Shown in pieces: positions 1 through 9,822 of a stretch of DNA of 64,000 bases (the first letter of the stretch is position 1; every line of letters starts with the position of its first letter). The stretch spans positions 1,148,501 through 1,212,500 of the forward strand of contig JADANN010000467.1 of assembly GCA_018806985.1 (NCBI GenBank), read 5' to 3'. Below the pieces are notes generated by a model. That model did no database searches, had not been told where the DNA came from, and saw only the letters and a list, made by a program, of their open reading frames with translations. The stretch comes from Angiostrongylus vasorum. Its lineage: Eukaryota; Nematoda; Chromadorea; Rhabditida; Metastrongylidae. A program made the position numbers and the translations under genes.

Positions 1-78
1 TTTCTTGTTCAGCAATCGCGAGGTTGTTAAACAGCATGCATTTACTTCCATAGAAAAAACACAATACAATACAACAGT

Positions 79-114
79 AGCTGACGTTTCGGCAGTATCG
101 CCTTCTTCAGAGCC
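79..114 (-). ncRNA. Hammerhead-ribozyme-like motif in PLE pseudo-LTR
   Basis: Read on the minus strand: GGCT, then CTGAAGA (fits CUGANGA), a stem II of GGC/GCC around GATACT, then GAAACGTC, then AGCT. GGCU and AGCU can form stem I. ACGU is self-complementary, so stem III would need a dimer. PLEs are known to carry minimal hammerheads of this kind. The extra A before GGC is a weakness of the fit. Confidence 0.5.
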
Positions 115-239
115 TGGAAGGGTATATTGACTTACAATTTACTAGGCCAAACGCTTCAATGACACTTACAAAAAGCACTTACAAAAAGTGTCATTGAAGC
201 GTTTGGCCCTTTTAAATTGTATGTCAGTATACCCTTCCA

Positions 240-275
240 GGCTCTGAAGAAGGCGATACTGCCGAAACGTCAGCT
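240..275 (+). ncRNA. Hammerhead-ribozyme-like motif, inverted twin copy
   Basis: Same core as the copy at 79-114, on the opposite strand: CTGAAGA at 244-250, GAAACGTC at 264-271, and flanking GGCT (240-243) and AGCT (272-275) able to pair as stem I. Confidence 0.5.
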
Positions 276-352
276 ACTGTTGTATTGTATTGTGTTTTTC
301 TATGGAAGTAAATGTGTGCTGTTTAACAACCTCGCGGTTGCTGAACAAGAAA

Positions 353-788
353 ACGACGCATACATCTTTTTGATTTCGTCGACCACTTGGCTTCAAAAGT
401 CATTGGTTCAATTCTCGTTCGCTTGTCGCTGTCAACATCGAAATGCGCTCCTTTGTTTTGATTCATTGATGAAACAAACAACGATAGTGAGTAATTAACT
501 TCTCCGAATGTTTTCCCACACTACCCAAAACTTCTCACACCTCACAAATTTGTGCGCTGGACTTTTGGTGTTCTATGAGATTTCTAGGAACTAAAAAAAA
601 GCGCGGCATTTAGTCCTTTTCTCGGCGTCTTTTGTGATAGTGTTTTTGACCACTACCTCACTAAAATTTCATAAAACGAAGTATTTTATAGCACTACCAT
701 GTTCGTCCTACTTTGTGAGATTTTGAGATTATAATCAATTATTTTGTTCACCGGTTCACCGAAGGAATTCCGTCTCGATGGTAATTCA
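353..788. other. No gene recognised; probably intronic
   Basis: AT-rich stretch between the palindromic repeat and the first transporter exon I can support. No exon with homology and splice signals is visible, so it is probably intron of the ABCG gene. Confidence 0.4.
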
Positions 789-2715
789 GCGTATGCAACA
801 GCTACGATTTTCGGAACGACTACGGTAGCGACGACGGTCCTTCCAATTTTCGTAGTTCCAATGATGGCGTTCGGTGGATTCTTCATAACCTATGAGTCCA
901 TCCCCAAATACTTCACTTGGCTATCGGCTCTTTCTTATTTCAAGTGCGTCACTACTATAAGAAATTTGTCTTTGTCTGAAAGCCGTTCCTTTCAGAAGGG
1001 TTCAAGTACCCTTTTTAATTAGAATAGAATCTGATTTCAGGTACGGTTATGAGGCGCTGGCTATAAACCAGTGGGAGACCGTTGACGTCATTCCAGGTGA
1101 ATAAACTCTCCTATGCTTCTTTGAATTCTCCACCAAGACTAAACTTTAATAAGAAGACACCTTTGCAACTCACCAGTTCCTCGAAAAAATGATTTTTTTC
1201 ACCTCTGATGCTACTGCGAATGTTTTGACAAAATGAAGAACCACGTTAACGTTTTAGTAAAGACAGCTTGGTTTTGTTAAGGCTCTGCCCCAGTTTTACC
1301 AAAACATTCTATCCTATTATCATGAATGTCTTTTTAAAAGAACTAGGTCACTAGGCAAAAGCTGACGAATATTGTAAAAGATGTTTGAAGTGAACTTGTC
1401 GAAGGTATTTTTAATCCACTTATCTATCAAATTCTTACGGCTTTGCTACATTCTCCTCTAAAGCACAACAAATCCGTCCAACAATAAATAGGTCGGGGAT
1501 TTGAATGATTCTGCATGAAAGACACCATCACTTTTACTTCCAGGATGCTTGAATCATACGGCAAAGTATTTCGATTGCCCCAAATCTGGATTGGAAGTAC
1601 TTGAATCGGTGCGTTGGCATGTTATTCCTCTACCGTCCTATAAGATCATGTCACAGCAGGGAGATTTGGGTATAGTAGTACCGCTACCGTCCATTGTGAT
1701 TTGTGAAGATGTCAAAATTTTCCTATTTCCTCAAAATCGCTTCAAGACTCTTTTGTTACTTCTCACCATTTCTTCCTTATTGCTTTCAGTATTAGTGTTA
1801 ATTGCTAATTGGCAATACGTGTAATCAGTTTTCCACCATTGGTCACCGCCAAATTGTAACTGCGCAGTTAAATTGTGGGTACGTCCAACCAGGATTCAAA
1901 GCGCGTTTAACCAATCACCACGGTTTCGCAAGCTATAAAATAAGCCGAAATTAACTTCTGCGAAACCAGCTATCAAAGAGCACAGCAGAGTGGGCAATTA
2001 CATAGTAGCTGGAAAGTGTAGACTATCTGGAAGGCCCTAGCACGGCATTCGAGATTCTGGGAAAGTGATCACACGTTCGTTCGTCGTTCATAAAACCAGT
2101 ATTAAATGGTAGTGCCTACTATGGACAACATCAGTATCAATTCAAATTTATGAGTGGAAAGTGGCAGTCAAAAAGCCTTATACTAGTTTTTTTTATTTTT
2201 ATACGACCCGTCCTTCATACCTAGTTTACGGATCCCAGCACTTCTTGCATTTTATTCGTTAACTCACATCTATGATCCACAAAGGTGATCGAACCTTTTT
2301 GTGCTGGTTCAGCCACTGCTTGCAGATTACCGCCTTCCTCCTTATGAATAACCTTGAATGCTTGCCAAATGATTATTCCTGGAGCCTTGAAATAGAAGTG
2401 CCAGGGCGTTGGAATGCTAAGAGTGGACTTTTCCCAGACAAGTCAGATACCAATTTCCCGACCCCGGAGTGAAGAGAAGCTCGCAGAGCTCGGGACCAAA
2501 ATCGAACTAACACCATGTCCATGATGGTCGGTATTATTACCACTGCTCTACCCTCTTTCTTTACAAATTTTATCTTTCGAATATATAGTTGATTTTAGAT
2601 CGACTTCGATGGAATCAGCAAGTGGACGGACATTATCATATTGTCCATAATGATCGTCGTAATCCGCCTCATATCCTACATCGCCCTCGTTGTCCGTGCA
2701 TTCTACAATCGTTGA
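789..2715 (+). CDS. ABCG-family half-transporter, last four exons (partial)
   Basis: Four exons joined in phase encode the C-terminal membrane part of an ABCG (white-like) ATP-binding cassette half-transporter, which works as a dimer to export lipids or small molecules. Proposed exons are about 789-943, 1041-1096, 1544-1608 and 2599-2715. Acceptors are TTCAG, TTTCAG, TTCCAG and TTTTAG; donors are GTGCGT, GTGAAT and GTGCGT. The spliced product contains GGFFITYESIPKYFTWLSAL, then SYFKYGYEALAINQW (a family hallmark before the last extracellular loop), then CPKSGLEVLES. It ends with the final helix, WTDIIILSIMIVVIRLISYI, and a stop at 2713-2715. Intron 3 (990 bp) holds a SINE-B copy. The nucleotide-binding domain and first helices must lie left of base 1. 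The exact start of the first exon is uncertain. The frame is intact, so this looks like a living gene. Confidence 0.85.
2227..2560 (-). mobile_element. SINE-B copy in ABCG intron 3
   Basis: Minus-strand copy: the CCCAGCACTTCTTGC end at 2233 matches the 3' end of the fuller copy at 45.2-45.6 kb. The body with CCAGACAAGTC and AATTTCCCGACCCCGGAG follows, and a tRNA-like head lies near 2500-2550. It sits just upstream of the last coding exon. Confidence 0.6.
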
Positions 2716-3380
2716 ATGTTAGCTAAGATTCTTTGCAGAATAGTTTTGGCTTTGGTGAAAACAATGTGCTACGCAAGGATCACGAATGAGAAGTGCTTCG
2801 TTGCCATAAAATCAGTGGAGCAATCAAGAACTAAAACGATTAGATCACAGTCTTTCTTTGCACTTTCGTCTACTTAGCTATGCCCTTCAGTATTGTAAAC
2901 CATAATAACTGTTGTTAATTGCTTAATCATAGTAAAATTACTAGCTCTGTGTTTTCCAGTCACACTACAATCAATAAGAAAACACGAGAGATGCTGATAA
3001 TGCAAGAGTCATCGTCTTAAGTAATCGTCAAAGGAAAATCCATGAAATGAATTGATGCCTCTACAAAAAAAACTTCGTGTCACTTTATGAAAAGGAAATA
3101 ATTTAATGATTTATGAGCTGCGAACCATTTCCACTTCGAGTGCACTAAAAAAAGAATAGGGAAGAGAAAAGAAAAATTTTGACTACGTCGTCGCTTCGCT
3201 GGGCATTTGATGGCAGTCCATCACACGAGAAGGCCATGTTACCTGCGTGAATGGTATTCTTCTGAAGTCCGGATTTCGTGAGATATGTGCTTTGATGTGA
3301 AATCTGCAACGTGAGAACGTCGAAGATTACCAAATCTTATAAAAATAGATGATAACTATTCCGAAAGTTTCTGAATTACT
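2716..3380. other. No gene recognised (3' flank of the transporter)
   Basis: Downstream of the transporter stop. Probably 3' UTR and spacer; no repeat or exon that I can name. Confidence 0.4.
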
Positions 3381-3560
3381 GGGCTGACACAAGGTTGATG
3401 TAAAAATATTTATTCGCGTAATGCTTTTGCGCCTTCGTCTTCTTCAGAGTCGGATTGATTCGCGTCGATAGACCACAACTGGTCGTCCTCGCGTTGTGGC
3501 TGTTCGTTGTCGCATTGTGGTTCTTTTTAGAAGAAATGATTTCGAATGCAGAGCAATAAC
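3381..3560 (-). repeat. Pseudo-LTR-B fragment (PLE-derived)
   Basis: Starts with GCTGACACAAGGTTGATG and continues through a TATTTATT block into CGTCTTCTTCAGAGTC. The same order is seen at 22.44, 35.26 and 60.48 kb. The hammerhead-like core is degenerate here. Confidence 0.5.
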
Positions 3561-3956
3561 AGCTCGACTATGCTTTAGTGATGATTGAAGAATGGAGACT
3601 ATGAGGTCGAGGCGGAACAAGAAGAGAAGGCTACGGTTTTCAAATATTTACCATTCCTCCCACACAATACGAAGTGAGTAGAGAGTCTTGTAGAGGGTGG
3701 AAAGAACTACAAAGACGTTCCCAATGCATCGGATGTGGTCGAATGTCGTTTTACGCTGTACAGCAGTTTCAAAAGTCATCTCTGCGATTCTGGCATTAAA
3801 GAAATGAAAGAAAATATAAATATATGAATCCGCATAATATTTCACTTCTTCTGCAACATGATTTTGGCTCTCTTATAGACAGAATACATATTACAGGCTT
3901 AGTTGCGAACTTCTTAGAACACCGTAATGACAAAAGCTCAGAAGCTAAAAACATAA

Positions 3957-4060
3957 TCGCGGAAACGTCAGCTATGGACCAACAAACCAACAACAACGAC
4001 AACAACAACGACAACGACAACGAAAACCTATACCAACCTCGCATTGGCTAAACAAGATCA
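3957..4060 (+). repeat. Pseudo-LTR-A terminal fragment
   Basis: GGAAACGTCAGC is followed by a CAACAACGACAAC-rich stretch, then ACCTATACCAACCTCGC and TTGGCTAAACAAG. This is the same terminal layout as the right end of the PLE at 9.7-9.8 kb. The stretch reads through as an Asn/Asp-rich peptide, which I take to be accidental. Confidence 0.5.
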
Positions 4061-4562
4061 GTTTATAAGATCGAGTAAATAAATAATTCAGCAATGAGTT
4101 CGATAGTCCTGTCTACCTGCATACAAGATCCCATAACGAAGAGGCATCTAAGAGATGACGTCCGATCATCTCAGAAAATCGAAGCTTTGTTGCAACGAAT
4201 TTTTTTAGTAGGATACTTCACCAGAAATTCATGGAAAAAAAACAAGCAACTATAGACTGCCTTACAGCAAATTTTGTGCGAACGTATTCGATGAATACAT
4301 TCAGTCTAAGGATAGTAGGTCTTGGGAATAATGCGGCAGTGATGTTTGAGCTACTTATCGTATAGAAGCACGAAGATCCCATTTCGAAACCTCAGCCTCA
4401 TAGCACTCTCCACCTGCTTCGAACTGAATTCTAGTGTCTGTTTCAAGCTCCAACCATTTTACCGTCTGACTCCATTTTCCTATCTTCATGTTATGTATTA
4501 GTTGGCCAGTGGAAAATATAACTTCAAGTCGGTCTTGGGCACCGAATAACTACTAACTTGAA
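4061..4562. other. No gene recognised
   Basis: AT-rich; no repeat family or exon recognised. Confidence 0.4.
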
Positions 4563-4700
4563 ATAGAATGCTCGACTTTGTACGAGTTTGTCACGCGGGA
4601 CTTTTTTCTGTTCACATAACAGTATCAAGCTTTAGTTATAAGTGTTTATAACAGTAATAACAATACAATATTAACAATCAAACAATACCCAGAAGGTAAG
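4563..4700. repeat. Dispersed repeat, copy 1
   Basis: Begins TAGAATGCTCGACTT and runs through GTTTGTCACGCGGGACTTTT. A diverged copy is at 6716-6840 in the same orientation. Both lead into an AATAA/TAATAA-rich stretch. Family unknown. Confidence 0.4.
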
Positions 4701-4834
4701 TAATACTGCTTGAGCGAACTAAGTGAGTTTCAGCGAAACTTAGCGAAAGTCAATGTAGTCAGAGGAATTTTCTTGCATGTCTGTCAGTTAGCACAATATG
4801 ATATAGTTGCATGCACAGAAGGTTCATCAGCAAT

Positions 4835-5030
4835 ATACACTTATACAGAACGTACATGTGAAATCGCTGGAGTAGCTCGAACTATCTGAAGGCTGCACAA
4901 AGGTTTGTAAAGAAAGTACATGTGAAAGCGACGGAATACCTTGTACGAAGACTTATACAAAAAGTGCATATGGAAATGGTACAAATGCTTGCACAGAGTG
5001 TTTAAGTCAAAGTGGTACGATGCGTACAAG
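4835..5030. repeat. Degenerate tandem repeat, about 57-60 bp unit
   Basis: Three diverged units, each with a GTACATGTGAAA-like core (near 4852, 4916 and 4965) followed by a TTGTACGAAG/CTTGCACAGAG-type segment. Confidence 0.45.
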
Positions 5031-5329
5031 GCAAGGATAAATGTGGCTATCAGTGGTGAAGAATTGGGACTACCTAGGGATTAGTTACTATACTTATACA
5101 AGGAGTAGTTAATAGTTATTACTATAGTTATTCCAACAGTTGCACGTGGCACGAGGATCTCCTGTATGGCGGTGACATGCCCTGAGGATTATTGGGTGAC
5201 TGGACTGTCGCACTGTCATCCTCGTTAGAGTTTATCAATTCCGTTGAAAGCTATTTTACCACTTCAATCTTCCCGACATCACCAGTAATGCGCAAATGTC
5301 CTGTGATTTCGAATATCACCTGTATTGCA

Positions 5330-5402
5330 AGCAACTCGTCCCTACATAATGCCTCGCCTGCCATGCGGGAAACGCGGGTTCGATTCCCTGCCAATGCACC
5401 AA
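5330..5402 (+). pseudogene. tRNA-Gly(GCC)-like pseudogene with CCA tail
   Basis: The 3' half is clear: anticodon arm CTCGCCTGCCATGCGGG with anticodon GCC, a T-loop region GGGTTCGATTCC, and an acceptor strand ending CCAATGCA. This is followed by CCA and an A-run. The 5' acceptor strand and D-arm are degraded and the T-stem has a mismatch. A genomic CCA followed by As suggests a reverse-transcribed mature tRNA rather than a working gene. Confidence 0.55.
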
Positions 5403-5511
5403 AAATTGTGCCGATTTGGCCAATGCAACAAAATTGTGGTGGCTCAAGCGGTGAATACATACGTTGCGACCGTTGAGTTCTGTAGTGTTGCAATGATTGA
5501 GTGTTGAGTCG

Positions 5512-5590
5512 ATAAGTTGTATGGTTAGTGTATCCATAATCACAGAGAGGAAAAATATGATGCGGCCTGGGTTCGGATTCAACCAACCAT
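5512..5590 (+). repeat. Second tRNA-like fragment
   Basis: GTATGGTTAGTGTATCC resembles a tRNA D-arm/A-box, and CCTGGGTTCGGATTC about 45 bases later resembles a B-box. No good cloverleaf. Probably the head of a tRNA-derived retroposon. Confidence 0.3.
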
Positions 5591-6226
5591 TGCATTTAGC
5601 AGAACTTTAATATTCTGTTGACAGAAAAAATAAAAATTGAGCGCATTCTTACTGAACCGATTTATGGATCTTCAAAACAACTGGTGCACTAATGTCGAGT
5701 GATTTAACTCATAAAAAAGATTTTCTTCTGTATTACCACCAGGAGCCGAGGAAATCCTTAATGGATGCTTGGATATTACCGTAACAAAAATCGAACTTCA
5801 GCATTTTTAGATTCATTCCGACCTTATCACTGTGGAAATTTAAACGGCTTATCTTGCACATTCGAAGTGTGAGAATTGTCAGTTTTGGAAGGATTATCAC
5901 TCGACGATCAACGGGACTCTAGGTGATACGGGTGATTAACAGGAACTGTGTTATTCTCGCTTCCACCACAAATAACAATAAGAAATTTAGTGCCAGAACA
6001 GACATTTTGTTCGTAATGGTACGTACATCTGCCGTGCTTGTGATGAGACTTCTAACAATCTCTTTACAGTCTTCGGTTTCCGCCACGTAAAGTGGTGGAA
6101 ATTTGACGCAGCTGATAAACTCTCTTCGCGCTTTATTGATACGGCAACTGCTCGATTTTTTCTTGCCTTGGTTCCATTCACAAAAGGTGGGTTTCACAAC
6201 AGTCACAACTACGCAAACTATTGATT

Positions 6227-6560
6227 ACAGTGCCGATTCAGCCTTCACCAACGATGTTGTGCTTCCTTCTCACTCCCGCTCTATGTTTAGACGCCTCTGC
6301 TTCTCGTCATAGAACCTGTATATTGGTCAGAATGTAATATAAGGGACTCCCTCATTCATTTTCTTTTGAAGATATGTCCTCTTGTTCCAAAATGGTCTGA
6401 CTGGACGAAACCCTGGTTCAAGGACTTGGGTGATCTACAAGGACTTGTTACAGTGCCGATTCAGCTTTCACCAACGATGTAGCGTTTCCTTCTCTCTCTC
6501 GTTCTACATTTAAACGTGTGGCTTTGGTTCTCGTCATAGGACCCGTATATTGGTCAGATA
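6227..6560. repeat. Direct repeat pair, about 106-110 bp units
   Basis: Unit 1 (6227-6332) and unit 2 (6450-6560) both start ACAGTGCCGATTCAGC and end GTATATTGGTCAGA, with about 117 bp between them. Divergence is moderate. Confidence 0.65.
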
Positions 6561-6697
6561 GCAGTTAGGCCAATGCACCACACTGTAGTGGTTAGACCGA
6601 TGCACCAGAACACAGCACTTAAGCCAATGCACCAGAATGTAGTGGTTAGATCGAGGCACCAGAACACAGCAGTTAGCCCGATACTCAGAATGCAGCA
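6561..6697. repeat. Minisatellite of about 27 bp unit, tRNA-like
   Basis: About five units of the form GTTAGACCGATGCACCAGAA plus a short variable end (CACAGCA or TGTAGTG). Each contains CAATGCACCA or GATGCACCA, resembling a tRNA 3' end with CCA, next to GTAGTGGTTAGA, resembling a tRNA D-arm. Confidence 0.6.
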
Positions 6698-6715
6698 ATT
6701 GCTAGTGGGAAAAAA

Positions 6716-6840
6716 AGTATTCGAGTAGAATGCTCGACTTCGTCGGAAGTTGTCATGCCAGACTTTTGCGATATTGTCACAGAGTAACACCTCCAACTTT
6801 GGTAATTAAATAATTAAATAACAATGATAATGCAATAATA
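6716..6840. repeat. Dispersed repeat, copy 2
   Basis: Partner of the repeat at 4563-4700: GAATGCTCGACTTCGTCGGA and GTTGTCATGCCAGACTTTTG, then a TAATTAAATAAT stretch. Confidence 0.4.
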
Positions 6841-8228
6841 GCGAAGTAGGGGTAGTGAGACCATAAGTGCAAAAAAATATAAGTGACAACGTGGTCGATA
6901 GGTAAAGATAGCGTAGAGAACAATACGGCATACTAGCAATCATAAAATATCTTACACAACATTGGTGTAGTGATATGATATCAAAATAGTGATACCGCAC
7001 ACTGCTGGCCACGGAGTATCGTCGAGGCGCAAAGTAGACAGACTGCTGTTACGAGTGCACCCAGCGATCAATAGCCAAATCAGGCATACGAGTTGCCTCG
7101 GCTTGGCCGGAGATCAGAAGTCGACAAACAGAGTGCAACGGTAGAGTGCTAGGTCGAGATGGAGAGGTGCAAACACATCCTACGAAACATGTGCGTAGCC
7201 ATGATGTGCACCTTGGGACAGCCATTGATTTATGCCGCGAAAGATGAGATGGAAACGGACACATACTGCCAGATCGCTATGTGGTAAGAGGAACATTGGA
7301 TGTGATCATCACTATATGAACATACGATAAAATAAAGGAATGGCAACTATTCGGGAAATAGTAACTATAGCTTTTGTTAACGTTGCTAAAAACCTGTACC
7401 ATGGCAAAGTCATCAGCTGACAAATTATCCAACATAGTACACACCAGCAACTTTTAAAGTCATAAAGTTAAAGTTATCATAAATGTGGTGTTTCTCTAGG
7501 AGTGATAAGAAGGCGTATTACGGACATTGGGAGTTACCGTATGCCTCAATCGAATCATCGCTGGGCACACGGGAAATTCGTGAATGACGAGGTGTTTCCT
7601 TCTTGAATATGGATACACTGTGGGCTTCGTTTCCGGATGACATTTCTTCTTGCATTATGGTATTTTTTCTTTCTAGTATGTTCGACTGGAGTTTGCTTTA
7701 CGTTTTCTTGTGTTATTGGAGGTTTGTTATCGTTCATAACAATTGTGTAACTTGTGATGCATCACAATGCGTCGTGAAACTGAAGGTCGCATTTGGAGGG
7801 AGGTTTCTCTTATAAATTGTGAAGGATAAATCTTTCGGCGGTGTGTTGCAGGGCGCCTCCGACCATTGCGCCACACGCGCCCTTCTCATATAATGAACAA
7901 ATATTTCGGTATAGTAAGATTTAAGGTACGCGGGTAGAGCTGTACATTCGACTTCATCACGAATACATCCACATCTAAATTCAAGAAATCAAGATTTGTT
8001 GTTTGGAAATAAGCATTTGTCCTCAAATCTGTGTAGAAACTAACTATTTAGATTTATCTATAAACACTTATGTGAACGGCTCTTAAAAGCACTGAAGTTC
8101 TTCCGAGAAGTTAAAGGAGAATATGACTTGTTGATTATCCACTAATGTTAAGGGTTTACTCATCTTTTTACATTACTCACAAAAGTGCTTGTACGTTATA
8201 ACATGTAGTATTAATTGTAGAGGTTTGC
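6841..8228. other. No gene recognised; one SINE-A head fragment
   Basis: Apart from a short minus-strand SINE-A head at 7850-7892 (GGGCGCCTCCGACCATTGCG, CCACACGCGCCC) I see no exon or element. The part at 7030-7260 is more GC-rich but has no recognisable product. Confidence 0.4.
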
Positions 8229-8575
8229 TGATTCTGTATATATGTTCTTGCGAACTGCCTTTTTTAGCCGACACGAGTTTGATACGGATGTTTTTTATTG
8301 TTGTTGGTGTCTGTATTCAATGGCTGACGTTTCGGCGACTTTGCCTTCTTTTAGAGATTGGACGTATTGTGTGCAAGAGTAGCCCCACAATTCTGTGGAT
8401 TACATAGTATTATATTAATGAAGATTCAGCATAAGAAAAAGGCGCCAATTTTCATAAACCACCCACCTTGCCATTGGACCACCTGTGTGTGTTGTTCACG
8501 TGGAATGATGACTGAGACCAACCCATGGGGATGTGCATCAAAAAATCATTCTGAGATAAGGTGACATCTCACGTG
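8229..8575. repeat. Left pseudo-LTR of PLE-1
   Basis: Inverted counterpart of 9481-9822. Shared blocks include CGAACTGCC..TTTTTAGCCGA, the GGCTGACGTTTCGGC motif, GTGGATTACATAGTAT, GGCGCCAATTTTC and CATGGG.GATGTGCATCAAA. Confidence 0.75.
8322..8355 (-). ncRNA. Hammerhead-like motif, decayed
   Basis: Minus strand: CTAAAAGA (core CUGANGA with G5 changed to A), AGGC/GTCGCC stem II, GAAACGTC, AGCC. Position in the pseudo-LTR matches the better copies, but the core change would probably abolish cleavage. Confidence 0.35.
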
Positions 8576-9470
8576 TGATAGTGACGCATTCGTCTTTCCG
8601 GTTCATTTTTGGATCTTTGAAATTTACCCAAAACACCTCAAGAGTCTTGCGCTTAGATATTCTGCGATAGGATCCGGACATTCGCTTCAAAATCATTAGC
8701 ATTGTGCTTTTGTGATGTGTACTCAGAGGAGTAGTTTGTCGTGTTTTGGCTTTTCCATCTAGGTGTTCTTTTTATGCGGACACAACGTGGTTTGTCCGTT
8801 TTCCCAATGTATTTCTCACCGCATGCCTTACACGAGATCAAGTATATTGCACCTGAACTCATGCAGTCCCCGTACCTCTTGCTAGGACAGATTACACAAT
8901 TTTCTGAGCTTCACAAACGGTCAGAGAGGTGGTAGCGAATTAGCTGACGGAGTAGAGTTTTGGGTGGGAGGTAAATATCTGCCACGTAACTTTCAAGACC
9001 GGTTCTTCTAAGGCATCTCTTTATGGCGTGTCTTAATTCGTTTGAAAAGAAGGGTAGCTTGAAAACAATTCTATTTAGGTTTAGAAAAATATTTTGAGGA
9101 ATAACCCTACCTTCTGGCCCGAGTGTCTTTTCCTTCGTAACCATTGGAAATGGTTATTTTTCGTGCTAAGTTTAGCAATTCGTTCTTTTCCTCTTCTCCT
9201 TTGCACACATTTTGAGCTCTTCAGTACATGTTTTTGAAGAGAGGTTTCTTCATATGTGAAGGATGCGAGGAAAGGTAGTGGACTAATACATTTTTACTAC
9301 TCGGCTTTCGATACCATTTTTGTCATGTAGCCACTTGCTAAAAAGCTTTATTTGGATGTTTTGGAATGGAAACCAGTCATATCAATATACCTGATGAATT
9401 CACAGAGGGAAACGCATAGAGCACTTTATGTCCGCATAAAAGAACACGTAAAATTCGCCGAAGTACTCCC
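8565..9470 (-). pseudogene. PLE-1 coding remnant: RT C-terminus plus GIY-YIG endonuclease
   Basis: Penelope-like elements encode a reverse transcriptase fused to a GIY-YIG endonuclease that opens target DNA. On the minus strand, around 9145-8910, a segment reads RHAIKRCLRRTGLESYVADI, typical of the region after the RT. Then come ENCVICPSKRYGDCMSSG (the CxxC linker), YLISCKACGEKYIGKTDK (the GIY-YIG signature) and HNANDFEAN. About 100 bases further is KTLEVFWVNFKDPKMNRKDE, the C-terminal endonuclease block. Frameshifts separate these pieces. The RT catalytic motifs are missing: the 5' side runs into the inverted pseudo-LTR at about 9470. The element is dead. Confidence 0.8.
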
Positions 9471-9480
9471 TTGGATACAC

Positions 9481-9822
9481 ATAGGGCACAAAAGCACAAT
9501 CTCGGAATAATTTTTTTGATGCACATGCCCATGGGTGGGCCTCGCCCATCATCCCTCGTGAGCAACACAGGAGGTCCAATGGCCAGGTGGATGGTTTTTG
9601 AAAATTGGCGCCTTTTCATTCGCTGAATCTCCATTAGTATAATACTATGTAATCCACCGAATTGTGGGGCTACTCTCACATATGATACGTCCAGGCTCTG
9701 AGGAAGGCAACGTCTCCGAAGTGTCAGCCATTGAACGAAGGCAACCACAACAATAAAGGACATCTATACCAACCTCACGTCGGCTAAAAAGGGCAGTTCG
9801 TAAGGACATATGTACAGATATA
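9481..9822. repeat. Right pseudo-LTR of PLE-1, inverted relative to the left
   Basis: Reverse complement of 8229-8575 over about 340 bp with moderate divergence, ending ACCTCACGTCGGCTAAAAAG and GGGCAGTTCG. A hammerhead-like motif (CTGAGGA...GAAGTGTC, flanked by GGCT and AGCC) lies at 9694-9728. Confidence 0.75.
9694..9728 (+). ncRNA. Hammerhead-like motif, degenerate
   Basis: GGCT-CTGAGGA-AGGCAACGTCTCC-GAAGTGTC-AGCC. CTGAGGA still fits CUGANGA and GGCU/AGCC still pair, but GAAAC has become GAAGT. Confidence 0.35.

Larger units (their letters stand above)
1..352. repeat. Palindromic pair of Penelope-like pseudo-LTRs (foldback)
   Basis: Positions 1-141 and about 215-352 are near-perfect inverted copies of each other. 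The middle (about 147-212) is itself an inverted repeat around an ACTTACAAAAAG-type spacer. Each arm carries the GGCT-CTGAAGA...GAAACGTC-AGCT motif. The same end sequence (CCTCGC..TTGGCTAAACAAG) closes the pseudo-LTR at 3957-4060, and a related arm borders the PLE at 54.8 kb. I read this as two head-to-head pseudo-LTRs with no coding interior. The left arm begins at base 1, so the element may extend out of the window. Confidence 0.75.

Noticed and set aside
3824..4051. An open frame ending in an Asn/Asp-rich stretch, considered as a small gene
   Set aside because: The Asn/Asp run is the CAACAACGACAAC part of a PLE pseudo-LTR end.
5251..5595. A 114-codon minus-strand open frame containing GNRTRVSRMAGE
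   Set aside because: The peptide is the antisense reading of the tRNA-Gly-like sequence; such frames are common false proteins.
6241..7015. Cys/Trp-rich repeated frame (FWCIGL..VFWC) considered as a repeat peptide
   Set aside because: It is the translation of the 27-bp minisatellite; period and frame agree only by chance because the unit is a multiple of three.
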